Below are positions 18,403-27,271 of a stretch of DNA of 64,000 bases, piece by piece; position 1 is the first letter of the stretch, and each line of letters begins with the position of its first letter. Source of the stretch: Streptomyces sp. NBC_00425 (GTDB lineage Bacteria > Actinomycetota > Actinomycetes > Streptomycetales > Streptomycetaceae); NCBI RefSeq assembly GCF_036030735.1, contig NZ_CP107928.1:9362001-9426000 (forward strand), read 5' to 3'. A model generated the notes under the pieces. The model was given only the letters and a program-made list of their open reading frames with translations, searched no databases and was not told the origin of the DNA. A program made the translations under genes and the position numbers.

Positions 18403-18708
18403 GAGGAAATCCCCCCTCAGTGGTGCGAATGGAGCGCCTGGAGCCTACCGGAAGTGATCGACGGGTGATCCTGTCGTGTGCAAGTTGTGAAGAACGCGCG
18501 TGGGGTGGGATGCGTGGCGCGGCGCTACGCCCAGCGAGCCGCTCTCGTGACAGGGCGTCGGGCCGGTGCGCGGGCCGAGCGGCGAGGCGGCGACCTGTCG
18601 GGTGATGTGGCGACGGACGCCTGTCGCCGACGACACGGTCGGCCCCCTCGGGTCGACCGGCCAGGAGGGGCGAAGTGATTGCGGTTTGCATCACTGTAAG
18701 CTCTTGAC

Positions 18709-19161
18709 ATGCCCCCGATCGATCTCGCCCGGCTCGCCGAACGGTTGCACCAGAACCTCGGCAGGCCCGAGCGCGAGCTGCTGGCTCCGGGAAGTTCCTG
18801 GAATCTCTCCCAGACGCTGCAGCACTGTGCGCAGACCGTCCGCTACTCCGTGACCGGCTACCCCGCGCTGAAGCCCGTCCTGTTCCGGGCGACGGCGGGC
18901 GCCCTCGCCAAGAGGGTCTTCCTGCGCCGCGGCGCCATGAGGCACTCGCTCGCCGCCGAGATCGACGGAGCGCCGCCCCTGGACCCGGAACTGCCGGTGA
19001 CCGAGGCCGCGGCCGGTCTTACGGAGGCGGTGGCCCTGTTCGCGAACCACACCGCAGAGCACGCCCCCCACCCCGCCTATGGGCGCTGCACGCACGACGA
19101 GTTCGCACGGCTGCACGCCATGCATCTCGCCGAGCATCTTCCCGGCCTGGCGGACGCCTGA
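18709..19161 (+). CDS. DUF1569 (DinB-like) protein
   Basis: A 150-residue helical protein. Motifs WNLSQTLQHCAQTVRYSVTG, ALAKRVFLRRGAMRH, PPLDPELPVTEAAAGL and FANHTAEHAPHPAYG with a terminal LHAMHLAEHLPGL fit DUF1569, a relative of DinB/YfiT four-helix metal proteins; the conserved His residues are present. Function is unknown, possibly thiol-dependent. No operon partner. Confidence 0.75.
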   Translation: MPPIDLARLAERLHQNLGRPERELLAPGSSWNLSQTLQHCAQTVRYSVTGYPALKPVLFRATAGALAKRVFLRRGAMRHSLAAEIDGAPPLDPELPVTEAAAGLTEAVALFANHTAEHAPHPAYGRCTHDEFARLHAMHLAEHLPGLADA

Positions 19162-19555
19162 CGACTTGTCGGGCCGGGGAGCCCTGGTCGATGAACCCCT
19201 GACCGGAGGCCTCGCTCCTTCCCGATCAGGACGCACCGCCGCTCAGCTCACTCCCGCGCGTCCTGGTCGCGCTGGGGCCGGATGAGGCCCTGATCGGTCC
19301 GGACGACGCTGTCCGGCGTCCTCGATCGCCCATGGGAGCGGCGGAGTTCCTCGGCAGCGGGGTGAGCGGCGCCCCTCGCCTCTTCCCCGGCCGGCGTCAC
19401 CTCGTGTGCGGCTGGGCAGCTGCACACGATCTCATAGTTGAGGGTTCACCTACCGAGGTAGATCGAGTTAGGCTTACCTAAGTACAAGTGATCGAGTTCC
19501 CGCTGCCCGCCTCAGGCGCAGGGCTCACCCCACCCTCTGCGTGACAGGACCTCCC
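19162..19555. other. Intergenic region with iron-box promoter of the ABC importer
   Basis: This 394-bp gap has no gene. Its right end carries a possible promoter: TTGAGG at 19438-19443, 15 nt, TAGATC at 19459-19464, overlapping the iron box described separately. Left of 19420 I see nothing. Confidence 0.5.
19463..19481 (+). promoter_or_regulatory. DmdR/IdeR-type iron box
   Basis: The 19-mer ends in TTAGGCTTACCTAA and matches the actinobacterial iron-box consensus TTAGGTTAGGCTCACCTAA, as I remember it, at 15 of 19 positions, including the whole right half except one base. It overlaps or follows a plausible -10 element and lies 75 nt before the importer start codon. A weaker second copy (about 10 of 19) ends near 19453. 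Binding of an iron-loaded DtxR-family repressor here would shut the importer in iron-replete cells. Confidence 0.7.
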
Positions 19556-21079
19556 ATGCGTTCGACCCCCCGCGGCGCCTTCGTGGCCCTCGCTCTCACT
19601 CCGCTGCTCGCAGGATGTTTCGTGTCCAGCGAGCAAGGCGCGGGCGCGGGCCCGGACGGGGGACCGGGAGGACGGCTGAGAGTCGCGCTCGCCGTGCCGC
19701 CGGCCCAGGCGCTGTCCCCGTACAGCAACGACGCGACCGTGCTGAGCAAGCTCTCCGTCGCCGAAGGGCTCACCGCCCTGGACCGGAGCGGCGACGCGGC
19801 CCCCGCGCTGGCGTCGTCCTGGAAACAGACCGACCCGACCAGCTGGACCTTCGAGTTGCGCAAGGCCACCTTCCAGGACGGCACCCCGCTCACCGCCGAA
19901 GCCGTCGTCAACTCCCTCGGCCACGCTGACGCCGCACGGCCCAAGCCCCGCGTCCTCAGCGACGTCACCCTCATCGCGAAGGCCGACGACGTCGACACGC
20001 TCACCATCAGCACCAAGGCCGCCGATCCGGTGCTCCCGCTGCGTCTGGCCAGCCCGGCGCTGGCCATCCTCTCCGGCAAGGCCTACGCGAAGGACGGCAC
20101 CGCCAGTCCGGTCGGCACCGGAACCGGCCCCTTCCGGATCACGAAGCTCGTCGGAAAGTCCAGGGTCACGCTCGACCGTTACGACGGCTACTGGGGCGGG
20201 AAGGCCAAGGCGTCCGGCATCGACGTGACCTGGACAGCCGACGGCACGGCCCGCGCCAACGCCCTGCGCAGCGGCGACGTGGACATCGCCGAGTGGATCC
20301 CCACGTCACAGGCGAAGCTGCTGGAGGCGAAAACCCGTCACGAGGTTTCGTCCGTACGGACCGACAGCCTCATCCTGAACACCGGCGGCGGCCTGTTCAC
20401 CGACACGGCGCTGCGCGCGGCGGCCCGCCGGGCCGTGGACGGCGCCCCGCTCGTCGGCTCGGTCTTCAGCGGGTACGCCGACCCCGCGCAGGGCCTGTTC
20501 GGGCCCGCCGTCTCCTGGGCGGCCGGCAAGCGCGTCGACGTCACCGGTCGGGCGAGAGCCGCGACCGCAGCGCAGGTGAAGGCGCAGACGAAGGGCAGGA
20601 CCGTGCGTCTGGCCACGTACACCAACCGCGCCGAACTGCCCGAGGCCGCGTCCGTCCTCCAGCAGCAGCTGGAGCAGGCCGGGTTCACCGTGAAGCAGGA
20701 CGTACGCGAGTACACACAGATGGAGGCCGACCTCCTCGCCGGCAAGTACGACGCCCTCGTGTTCTCCCGGGTGACACTCCTCGACACCGGCGACGCGGTC
20801 GCCTACCTGGCGAGCGACTTCCTGAGCGACGGCGTGTACAACATCGCCCGTCTGAAGGACCCCAAGGTGGACCAGGCCATCAAGTCGGCCGCCGAGGAAG
20901 GCGACGTGACGAAGCGGCAGCAGAAGATCATGGCCGCCGAAGCGCAGGTTCTGCGTACCGACGCCGTCGTCCCGCTCGTCCACGAGAAGGTCGTTCAGGG
21001 CATCGCCGCCGGCGTCGAGGGCGTGCTCCTCGACCCGCGCGAGCGCTCCCTGATCGACGTCGACACCCACCTGAAGTAG
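19556..21079 (+). CDS. ABC importer substrate-binding lipoprotein, SBP_bac_5 (peptide/nickel/metallophore) family
   Basis: A 507-residue lipoprotein (lipobox LLAGC, Cys21) of the family that binds peptides, nickel or metallophores. Landmarks: the N-terminal lobe with ALSPYSNDATVLSKLSVAEG and TSWTFELRKATFQDGTPLTAEAVV (shown in pieces: SWTFELRKATFQDGTPLTAE), GTGPFRITKLVGKSRVTLDR and YDGYWGGKAKA, all typical. The ATG at 19556 is preceded by AGGA; a GTG 15 nt upstream is possible. The stop codon abuts the permease start at 21080. An iron box in the promoter suggests cargo linked to iron or a metallophore rather than peptide food; that is inference. Confidence 0.85.
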   Translation: MRSTPRGAFVALALTPLLAGCFVSSEQGAGAGPDGGPGGRLRVALAVPPAQALSPYSNDATVLSKLSVAEGLTALDRSGDAAPALASSWKQTDPTSWTFELRKATFQDGTPLTAEAVVNSLGHADAARPKPRVLSDVTLIAKADDVDTLTISTKAADPVLPLRLASPALAILSGKAYAKDGTASPVGTGTGPFRITKLVGKSRVTLDRYDGYWGGKAKASGIDVTWTADGTARANALRSGDVDIAEWIPTSQAKLLEAKTRHEVSSVRTDSLILNTGGGLFTDTALRAAARRAVDGAPLVGSVFSGYADPAQGLFGPAVSWAAGKRVDVTGRARAATAAQVKAQTKGRTVRLATYTNRAELPEAASVLQQQLEQAGFTVKQDVREYTQMEADLLAGKYDALVFSRVTLLDTGDAVAYLASDFLSDGVYNIARLKDPKVDQAIKSAAEEGDVTKRQQKIMAAEAQVLRTDAVVPLVHEKVVQGIAAGVEGVLLDPRERSLIDVDTHLK

Positions 21080-22909
21080 ATGAGTGCGACATCGCCCCGC
21101 ACCGGGGCCCGCCCGTCGCGTCGGCGCGCGGGCCTCGGCCGCCTCGCAGCCGGGGGTGCGCTGCTGACGGCGGTGGCCCTGCTGCCCTGGCTGTCCGGGA
21201 ACGACCCCGCGCTGACCGTCCTGCGGGCACGCTCCGCAGACCAGGACCCTTCGCCCGCCCAGCTTGCCGCGGTAAGGGAGCAACTGGGTCTGGACAAGGG
21301 GCCGTTCGCGCATCTCGCGTCGTGGCTGAGCGGTCTGCCGCGAGGCGACGCGGGCACTTCCTGGGTGTCGGGTGAGGCGGTGCTGCCCCAGGTGACGAGC
21401 GCCTTCGCGGTCTCCGTGACGCTGATGCTCGGAGCCCTCGTGGTCACGGTCGCCGTTGCCGCACTGCTCAGCGCCCGTACGCTGCACCTCGGCTCCCGGC
21501 GGCGCCTGCACCGGGCGACGGGCGCCATCGGCATCGCCGTTCTCGCCGCGTTGCCCAAGTTTCTGCTCGCCTCGCTCCTGGCCACCGTGTGCGGGGTGTG
21601 GCTGGGCTGGTTCCCCTCCAGCGGGTGGGAGGGGCCCGCGTCGATGGTGCTGCCCGCGCTCGCCCTCGGCATCCCCTCCGGGGCGATGATCGGGGGTCTG
21701 CTCGACCAGTCACTGCCCGCGGCCTTCAACGAACCATGGGCCCGTACCTGGCACGCCCACGGCTTCACGCCCCACCAGGTCGCCCGGCAGGCGCTGCGGC
21801 GCGTGGTGGCAGGGGTGCTGCCGCAGCTCCTGCCGACCGTGGTGGCACTGGTCGGTGGTGCCGTCGCCGTGGAGAAGATCTTCAACATCCCCGGGCTCGG
21901 CCGCCTCGCCCTGGACGCAGCCATCGCCCAGGACCTGCCGCCCCTGCAGACCGCGACCCTGGCCCTCATCCTGCTCGGCGTCGCTGCCGGCTTCCTCATC
22001 CATGCCCTGCGCAGAGCGCTGCTCGGCCCGGCCCTGCGGGACGGAGCCCTGCCCGCGCTGCACGCACAGGCCCTCCCACGAGGGCGCTTCACCCGGTGGG
22101 CCACTCCGGTCTGCGCCCTCGCGCTGCTCGCTCTCGTCACCGTCGGACTGTTCCGAGACCCCCTGCATGTGGACACGGCGGCCCGACTGCTCCCGCCCTC
22201 AGCCGCACACCCGTTGGGCTCGGACGCGCTCGGCCGCGATCTGCTGGCCCGCCTCGGCCACGGCGCGCTGCGGACGCTGGGCACGGCCCTCGCGGTGACC
22301 GCGGTCTGCACGCTCACCGGGCTGCTGCTCGGCATGGCGACGCAGGTCGGCGCGGGCCTGACGGAAGTGGGGTCGACGATGCCGGCGGTCCTGGCCGGCA
22401 TGCTGACCACCGCGGTGACCGGCCCGTCGGCCTCGGGCGCCGCCCTGGCGGTCTGCCTGGTCGGCTGGACTCCCTACGCAGCCCAGACCGCGGCCCTGCT
22501 GGAACAGGAGCGGGCCGGCGGGCACATCCTCGCCTCCCTGTCCCTCGGCGCCGGACCGGGCCATCTCCTGCGCCGCCACCTGCTGCCCGCCGTACTGCCC
22601 CCCGTTGTGCGCAACGCCCTCCTGCGCCTGCCCACCACCGTCCTCGTACTGGCCTCCCTCGGATTCCTCGGTCTGGGCGAACAGCCGCCCACCGCCGAAT
22701 GGGGCCGACTGCTGTCGGAGAACCAGTCATACGCGGAACTGGCGCCCTGGACGGTACTCGGCCCGGCCGGCGCACTCGTCCTGCTCTCCGTTCTCGCCCT
22801 CTCCGGCACGGACGCCGTGGCTGTGCGCAGCCCGGCGTCGGTCCGGCTCTCCCGTCGGCCCCGTCACAGAGCTGTACAGGGCGACATGGCCGGGCGCCGG
22901 GTGAACTGA
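21080..22909 (+). CDS. Fused DppB-DppC type ABC permease
   Basis: One 609-residue membrane protein carries both permease halves of a peptide/nickel-type importer. The first half (about 1-320) has the DppB coupling region ending AVEKIFNIPGLGRLALDAA near 262-280; the second (about 330-600) has the DppC entry motif HPLGSDALGRDLLARLGHG near 376 and the late LASLGFLGLGEQPPTAEWG. Each half contains about six hydrophobic spans. These are normally two proteins of about 310 residues each. It starts directly after the stop of the binding-protein gene, so the two are coupled. No ATPase gene follows: the next gene is convergent. The importer must borrow an ATPase encoded elsewhere, or be incomplete. Confidence 0.85.
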   Translation: MSATSPRTGARPSRRRAGLGRLAAGGALLTAVALLPWLSGNDPALTVLRARSADQDPSPAQLAAVREQLGLDKGPFAHLASWLSGLPRGDAGTSWVSGEAVLPQVTSAFAVSVTLMLGALVVTVAVAALLSARTLHLGSRRRLHRATGAIGIAVLAALPKFLLASLLATVCGVWLGWFPSSGWEGPASMVLPALALGIPSGAMIGGLLDQSLPAAFNEPWARTWHAHGFTPHQVARQALRRVVAGVLPQLLPTVVALVGGAVAVEKIFNIPGLGRLALDAAIAQDLPPLQTATLALILLGVAAGFLIHALRRALLGPALRDGALPALHAQALPRGRFTRWATPVCALALLALVTVGLFRDPLHVDTAARLLPPSAAHPLGSDALGRDLLARLGHGALRTLGTALAVTAVCTLTGLLLGMATQVGAGLTEVGSTMPAVLAGMLTTAVTGPSASGAALAVCLVGWTPYAAQTAALLEQERAGGHILASLSLGAGPGHLLRRHLLPAVLPPVVRNALLRLPTTVLVLASLGFLGLGEQPPTAEWGRLLSENQSYAELAPWTVLGPAGALVLLSVLALSGTDAVAVRSPASVRLSRRPRHRAVQGDMAGRRVN

Positions 22910-22977
22910 ACTTCGGGCGGCGCCTGCCGGCGCACCGGCTCGGAGGCGGGTGTGGGTCCCGGGATGCGAGGATCCGG

Positions 22978-23781
22978 CTACGGGCCGACATGGTGCAGCA
23001 GCGAATGCAGGAGCCCCTTCATCCCCTCCTGGGAGACGAACCGCAAGCTCGGGTCCCGGCCGTCTGGTTCCTGCTCCCACCACCGGGGCAACTCGACGTC
23101 AAGCAGGTTGTCGGCGTACCAACGGCCGAAGTCCTCGCCGTCGAGCAGAAGAACGGCCCACGGCAGCAGACGATGGACGCGCGAGGATTCCGCCTCTGAC
23201 GGTGCGGGCCGGCCGGGACGTCGGAGACGGTCCTGCAGCGCGAGGAGGCGACGTTGCTCGGCGGCGCCGGCCGCGCTGACACGAGCTTTGCGGAGCGACC
23301 ACGTGCCCAGCACGGCCGCTGCCGCGCACAGCAGGAGAGCCGTGGACGGGTTCCCCCTCCACAACAGGAACACACCGGCCAGTACGGCAATCGTCATGCT
23401 GGACAGCACGTAATACGGTCGGGCCGAGTAGCCGCACTCGTGGGCAGCCTTGGAAACGCTCACCCGAATCTGCGCGAGGCTGATCCTGGTACCGCGGAGG
23501 GAGGCGGGCGGACCGGATTCGCGCCGGAGCCGCAACTCACCTTCTCCGCCGAGGATCGCGTCCAGCAGGGCGGCCCGGTCCGGGGGAAGCCCCGCCGCGG
23601 ACCGGGTGCCGGGACGTATCACGTAGCCGTCTTCGTACGCCGTCACTCGCAGACAGCCGTCCTCGGCGAGTGCCACGGTTTCGCTGATCACGACCGGCAT
23701 CGGATTCTTGCGCCCGACCAGCCAGCCGCCGACCAGACAGCTCGACTCAGGCATCTCCGTCTCCGTGCCCGCACTATTCAC
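22978..23781 (-). CDS. Membrane protein of unknown function
   Basis: A 267-residue protein from a GTG with GAGGGGG 4 nt upstream. The N-terminal soluble part (MPVVISETVALAEDGCLRVT after about 27 residues) is followed by two hydrophobic spans at about 125-160 (VLSSMTIAVLAGVFLLW and ALLLCAAAAVLG), then a cytosolic, charged tail with RRLLALQDRLRRPGR and WYADNLLDVELPRWWEQE. I do not recognise a family. It is convergent with the importer operon; no clear terminator between them. Confidence 0.65.
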   Translation of the reverse strand: MNSAGTETEMPESSCLVGGWLVGRKNPMPVVISETVALAEDGCLRVTAYEDGYVIRPGTRSAAGLPPDRAALLDAILGGEGELRLRRESGPPASLRGTRISLAQIRVSVSKAAHECGYSARPYYVLSSMTIAVLAGVFLLWRGNPSTALLLCAAAAVLGTWSLRKARVSAAGAAEQRRLLALQDRLRRPGRPAPSEAESSRVHRLLPWAVLLLDGEDFGRWYADNLLDVELPRWWEQEPDGRDPSLRFVSQEGMKGLLHSLLHHVGP

Positions 23782-23838
23782 CCGTCCCCCTCATGATCGC
23801 ATCGACGTGGGGACGGTACCGAACCCGACGGAACGCCG

Positions 23839-23877
23839 GAACGGAACGCGGGAACGGAATGCGGGAACGGAACGCGG
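23839..23877. repeat. Three tandem copies of a 13-bp unit
   Basis: GAACGGAACGCGG is repeated three times without spacer (one base change in the middle copy), preceded by a degenerate copy, in the gap between two divergent genes. Likely replication slippage; no function is evident. Confidence 0.85.
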
Positions 23878-23944
23878 GAAGTGTCACCGGGCGTGGTGCG
23901 CTCCGCGGGGGAGTGGGCCGCAGGGTGGCCGGTACGCTCCGATC

Positions 23945-24265
23945 ATGACGGCATCTCCAACGGCATCCCAGGCAGGCAACCGACCGACCGCACTGTGGGC
24001 CGCCTTCTGGGCCTCGCTGACGGCCGCCGTGGCGAGTTGGGCGCTGTGCTGGCTGAACGCCTACGTCGTCCATGACGATCTGCCGAACTCCTGCGGTGAC
24101 CTGCGTCGGCAGACTTTCCCCCCGGAGGTGGCCTGTGCGTACGCCGACGGCACGCTCACCGGTGCGAACGCCGACTGGATCGAAGTCGTCTTCTTCGCCT
24201 CGCTCGTGGCGTTCCTGCTTCTGACAGGCATGATGCTGGCGCTCGTGGTCCTCCGCAGGAAGTGA
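23945..24265 (+). CDS. Small membrane protein, two transmembrane spans
   Basis: A 106-residue protein with a first hydrophobic helix (about 15-40, ALWAAFWASLTAAVASWALC), an external loop holding three cysteines (NSCGDLRRQ, PEVACAY), and a second helix (about 80-103, VVFFASLVAFLLLTGMMLAL). No family recognised. The ATG lacks a strong ribosome site. Divergent from the membrane protein at 22978. Confidence 0.6.
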   Translation: MTASPTASQAGNRPTALWAAFWASLTAAVASWALCWLNAYVVHDDLPNSCGDLRRQTFPPEVACAYADGTLTGANADWIEVVFFASLVAFLLLTGMMLALVVLRRK

Positions 24266-24583
24266 CGGCTGCGGACTGCCCGCAGCACGGACCCACGGCG
24301 GCCCGGATGCGTCCGCTGACAACCCGGCTTTCTCAGCTGAGTTCGCCGTCGAGCCGCCCGACATACGTGCGCGAATGCGTAGTTCCCCCGAGGTGGTCAA
24401 GGGGGGCGGTCCGGGAAACTCTCGGGTGTTCAGGTGAATCGGGTGATCGGTCAGGGCTCGGAGGACGGGCTCTGCGGCACACGCCGTGTTCACGGTGGGA
24501 GATGGCGGGGGATGCGGCGATGACCGCGGAAGATCGGACAGCTCTTCCTCTGCTCCCGCCAGGCCGATGACCAGGAATCGGGG
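24266..24583. other. Intergenic region, nothing recognised
   Basis: This 318-bp gap holds no convincing frame, hairpin or operator. Base composition is somewhat less GC-rich in its left half. Confidence 0.4.
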
Positions 24584-25504
24584 GTGCCCGTAGTGGCTCT
24601 GGGGCCGAGTGCGCAGCCGAGCGTTCCGGCGCCCGACGGGAGGTGGTCGCACCTGGCGACCGGGGCGGAGCTGGCCTTCATGGCGCAGCTCGTCGTCGCG
24701 GGAGCGGTTTTCCTTGCCACGGCCGGCATGCGGGACGATCACGGCACAGGTTTCGCGGGTGGCGCCCTCGCCTGGGCACCCCGGGTGCTCTTCCTCGTGG
24801 TCCTCGCCGGGTACCTGCACTGGCTGCTGTTCACCCTGCCCGCCATGGCGCTGGCCCGGCTCCTGGCGGCTCCGCCGTGGGCGGCGCTGCGAGCGGTGCT
24901 CGGGTCCGCTGCGGTCGCTGTGGCCCACATGGCGTGGGCCGTCTCGGTGTGGGACGTCCCGGTCGGGTGGACCGCGGCCTGGATCGCGGGCACCGGGCTG
25001 CTCCCGGTGACAGCGGCCTGGTACGCGCACCGCCGGTCGCTGGGTTGGGGGGCGATGGCGTCCCGGATCGGCGCTGTCACCGGAGTGGCCCTGCTCCTCA
25101 CCGCTGTCGGCGGGCTCCTCCAGGAATGGACCCGCTGGCACACGTACGAGCCGCCCCGGCTCGAGCGGGGAGGCTACGTCGGGGACTGGTTCGGCGGTGG
25201 CGGCGCGTACCGGCTGCGGCTGGGCGCGAACGGCGAAGCCGAGGGAGACAACATGCCGCTGGTCGACGAGAACGCCGGGCCGTGGGACTCGTGCTCAGGC
25301 ACCGGCACATGGACTTTCGTGCCGCAGCCCGAGGCCGGCCGCCCAGCCCACGGTGGACCGCGGGACCGCATCACGCTCACGATCCCCGGTTGCGGTGCCC
25401 TCCGCGACTGGCAGGCGGCCGGCACGGTCGACCAGCCGCAACTGTTCGTCGTGAAGGGAGACCCGAGCGCCCCCTCGGTCATCACCCTGCACCGCCCCAG
25501 GTGA
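24584..25504 (+). CDS. Polytopic membrane protein of unknown function
   Basis: A 306-residue protein. Five or so hydrophobic spans cover about 25-190 (LVVAGAVFLATAGM, VLFLVVLAGYLHWLLFTLPA, AVLGSAAVAVAHMAWAV, TAAWIAGTGLLPVTAAWYA, IGAVTGVALLLTAVGGLL), then a soluble C-terminal domain of about 110 residues with YVGDWFGGGGAYRLRLGANG and CSGTGTWTFVPQPE, which reads like a beta-barrel lipocalin-type fold seen at the end of several streptomycete membrane proteins. GTG start with AGGAAT upstream; a second GTG three codons on is possible. Function unknown. Confidence 0.65.
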   Translation: MPVVALGPSAQPSVPAPDGRWSHLATGAELAFMAQLVVAGAVFLATAGMRDDHGTGFAGGALAWAPRVLFLVVLAGYLHWLLFTLPAMALARLLAAPPWAALRAVLGSAAVAVAHMAWAVSVWDVPVGWTAAWIAGTGLLPVTAAWYAHRRSLGWGAMASRIGAVTGVALLLTAVGGLLQEWTRWHTYEPPRLERGGYVGDWFGGGGAYRLRLGANGEAEGDNMPLVDENAGPWDSCSGTGTWTFVPQPEAGRPAHGGPRDRITLTIPGCGALRDWQAAGTVDQPQLFVVKGDPSAPSVITLHRPR

Positions 25505-25614
25505 GAACTCCGAACAGAGTGATCAGCTCCTGTCCTCCCCCGGGGACTGCTCTGCCGAGGCCGTGCGCATGATGAGTCGGCACCTGCACACGGCCCGGGG
25601 GGATGGCCGGGGCG

Positions 25615-26076
25615 TCAGACTCCGACGGGCTGCCATTCCTGGTGGGAGCCGCTGCCGGCGGGCCACTGGACGACCTTGGCGCCGTCAGCGGCCGATCCGC
25701 TCTGCACGTCCGCATGCAGGCCGCTCTTGACGTTGACGAGGTGGTAGGAGCCGCTGGTGGCGGCCGGCACGAGCTTCCACCACTGGTTGCCGGCGTTGGT
25801 GTCCTGCCACTGGTCCAAGGCCGTGCCGGCGCTGGTGGAGGCGCCCGGGTTGTCGAGCACCCTGCCGCTGTGGACGTTGGACAGGCGCCCCTCGCCCTTG
25901 GCGGGGCGTCCGGTGTCGTCACCAGCCGATCGGGAGGCCGGCGACGAACGAGGTGAGCCGGTCGGCGACGACCGGTCGTCGTGCGCCGAGTAGTGCCAGT
26001 GGCAGCCCGTGAAGTCCAGTCCGGAGTCGTCGAGGAGCCAGTACCGCACCCGGGCCGCCGTCCGCCCGCGATGCAT
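25615..26076 (-). pseudogene. Orphan ricin-type lectin domain, probably a remnant of a larger secreted protein
   Basis: The last 95 residues form about two trefoil repeats: SNVHSGRVLDNPGASTSAG, LDQWQDTNAGNQWWKL, LVNVKSGLHADVQ and VQWPAGSGSHQEWQPVGV, ending at a natural stop. Ricin-B modules of this type normally close secreted hydrolases, but here no catalytic domain or signal peptide precedes; the upstream 58 residues are arginine/serine-rich and look non-native. Either a decayed gene or a small cytosolic lectin. I favour a remnant. Confidence 0.55.
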
Positions 26077-26332
26077 CCGCCAGGTAGCGCGGGCCCTGCG
26101 CAGCGCGGTCGTCCGTGACGTCTCCTTCGCTGGGTGCGGGAGCTCGTCCGTCGGAGCGACGGGGCGAGGGCGGCCGAGCCCTCACGGCGTCCGAGATGCC
26201 GAACGATGGTCGGCAGTCGGCGGACGAGGGTCCGTGGCGCACGGCAACCGAGCGCATCGGGACCGTCGACGAGTGAGATGAGACGCCCTGTGAGGGTCCG
26301 TCAACGCTCGGGAGGGCCCTACGAGGCCTCGA

Positions 26333-27199
26333 TCAGGGGCCGGTGAGGTGTCCTGGCGCCTTCGGCGCCTCTGGTGCGTCTGGCGCCCCTGGCGCCTGCG
26401 ATGACCCTTTCTCGCCGCCGGGGCCGGGGCGTCCGGCCGTCGCACGCACCTCGCGCGGGCTCGCGCCCAGTTCGCGACGGCAGGCCTTGTTGAAGGCCTG
26501 GAGATCGGCGATGCCCACGGCCGCGGCGACGGCGGTGACGGACAGGGTGGAGGACGCCAGCAGGTGACGGGCGCGCTGCAGGCGCCGACGCCGGATGTAC
26601 GAGACGACCGTGAGGCCTGTCTCGGCACGGAACAGGCGCGTCAGGTGCGTGTGGGAGATCCCGACGGCTCGCGCTATGTCAGGCACCGACAGCGGGTCGG
26701 CCAGGTGTTCCTCGACGTGGGCCTGCGCGGCGGACACGTACGGGTGGCGGCGTCCCTCTCCCTCGCCGCTCGGCAACTCGGCGATGCGCCACAGAGCGGC
26801 CCACACTTCGGCGGTGGCCCGCGAGGGCGAGGCCGGCAGGGCCGTCACGGCACGGCGGAGCAGATCGGCCAGGCGTGCGCTCTCGGCCGCCGCGTCCTGC
26901 ATCACCGGGACCGCCCGTGCCGATCCGCTCTCCCGCAGCCGCAGATGGACGTAGAGATGCTCCGACCTGCCCCGGTAGTGGAAGTGCACCTCCGTGTCCG
27001 GCGGCACCAGACTGACGTGGCCGGGACGTATGGCGTGGACGGACTGCCCCAGCGTCAGGGCGCCCTCGTAGTGGTAGAGGTGCAGCTGCCACAGGTCGGG
27101 CAGGCGGAAGACGTCGTGTGCGGTGGAGACGCCGTGCACCCCGATGCCGGCGCCCACCACGGTGGGCGGTTCGTCGAGCCAGAGCGTCGTGGTCCTCAT
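26333..27199 (-). CDS. AraC-family transcription regulator
   Basis: A 288-residue regulator: an N-terminal cupin-like sensor (about 15-110, QLHLYHYEGALTLG, HFHYRGRSEHLYVHLRL) and a C-terminal double helix-turn-helix (about 165-262: LSVPDIARAVGISHTHLTRL, FRAETGLTVVSYIRRRR, VAAAVGIADLQAFNKACRRE). The tail is low-complexity with APGAPDAPEAPKAPG. It is divergent from the dioxygenase gene at 27272 with only 72 bp between, so it probably controls that operon and itself. The cupin pocket suggests a small sugar or acid effector. Confidence 0.9.
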   Translation of the reverse strand: MRTTTLWLDEPPTVVGAGIGVHGVSTAHDVFRLPDLWQLHLYHYEGALTLGQSVHAIRPGHVSLVPPDTEVHFHYRGRSEHLYVHLRLRESGSARAVPVMQDAAAESARLADLLRRAVTALPASPSRATAEVWAALWRIAELPSGEGEGRRHPYVSAAQAHVEEHLADPLSVPDIARAVGISHTHLTRLFRAETGLTVVSYIRRRRLQRARHLLASSTLSVTAVAAAVGIADLQAFNKACRRELGASPREVRATAGRPGPGGEKGSSQAPGAPDAPEAPKAPGHLTGP

Positions 27200-27271
27200 G
27201 GGGTGGAAAATTACCAGCAGTGGACGAATTCAGCCCACGACCCAGCCGTACCGGGCGCATACGTTCGTCGC

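Noticed and set aside
23839..23877. CRISPR-like repeats
   Set aside because: Repeats are directly adjacent with no spacers, and there are no cas genes.
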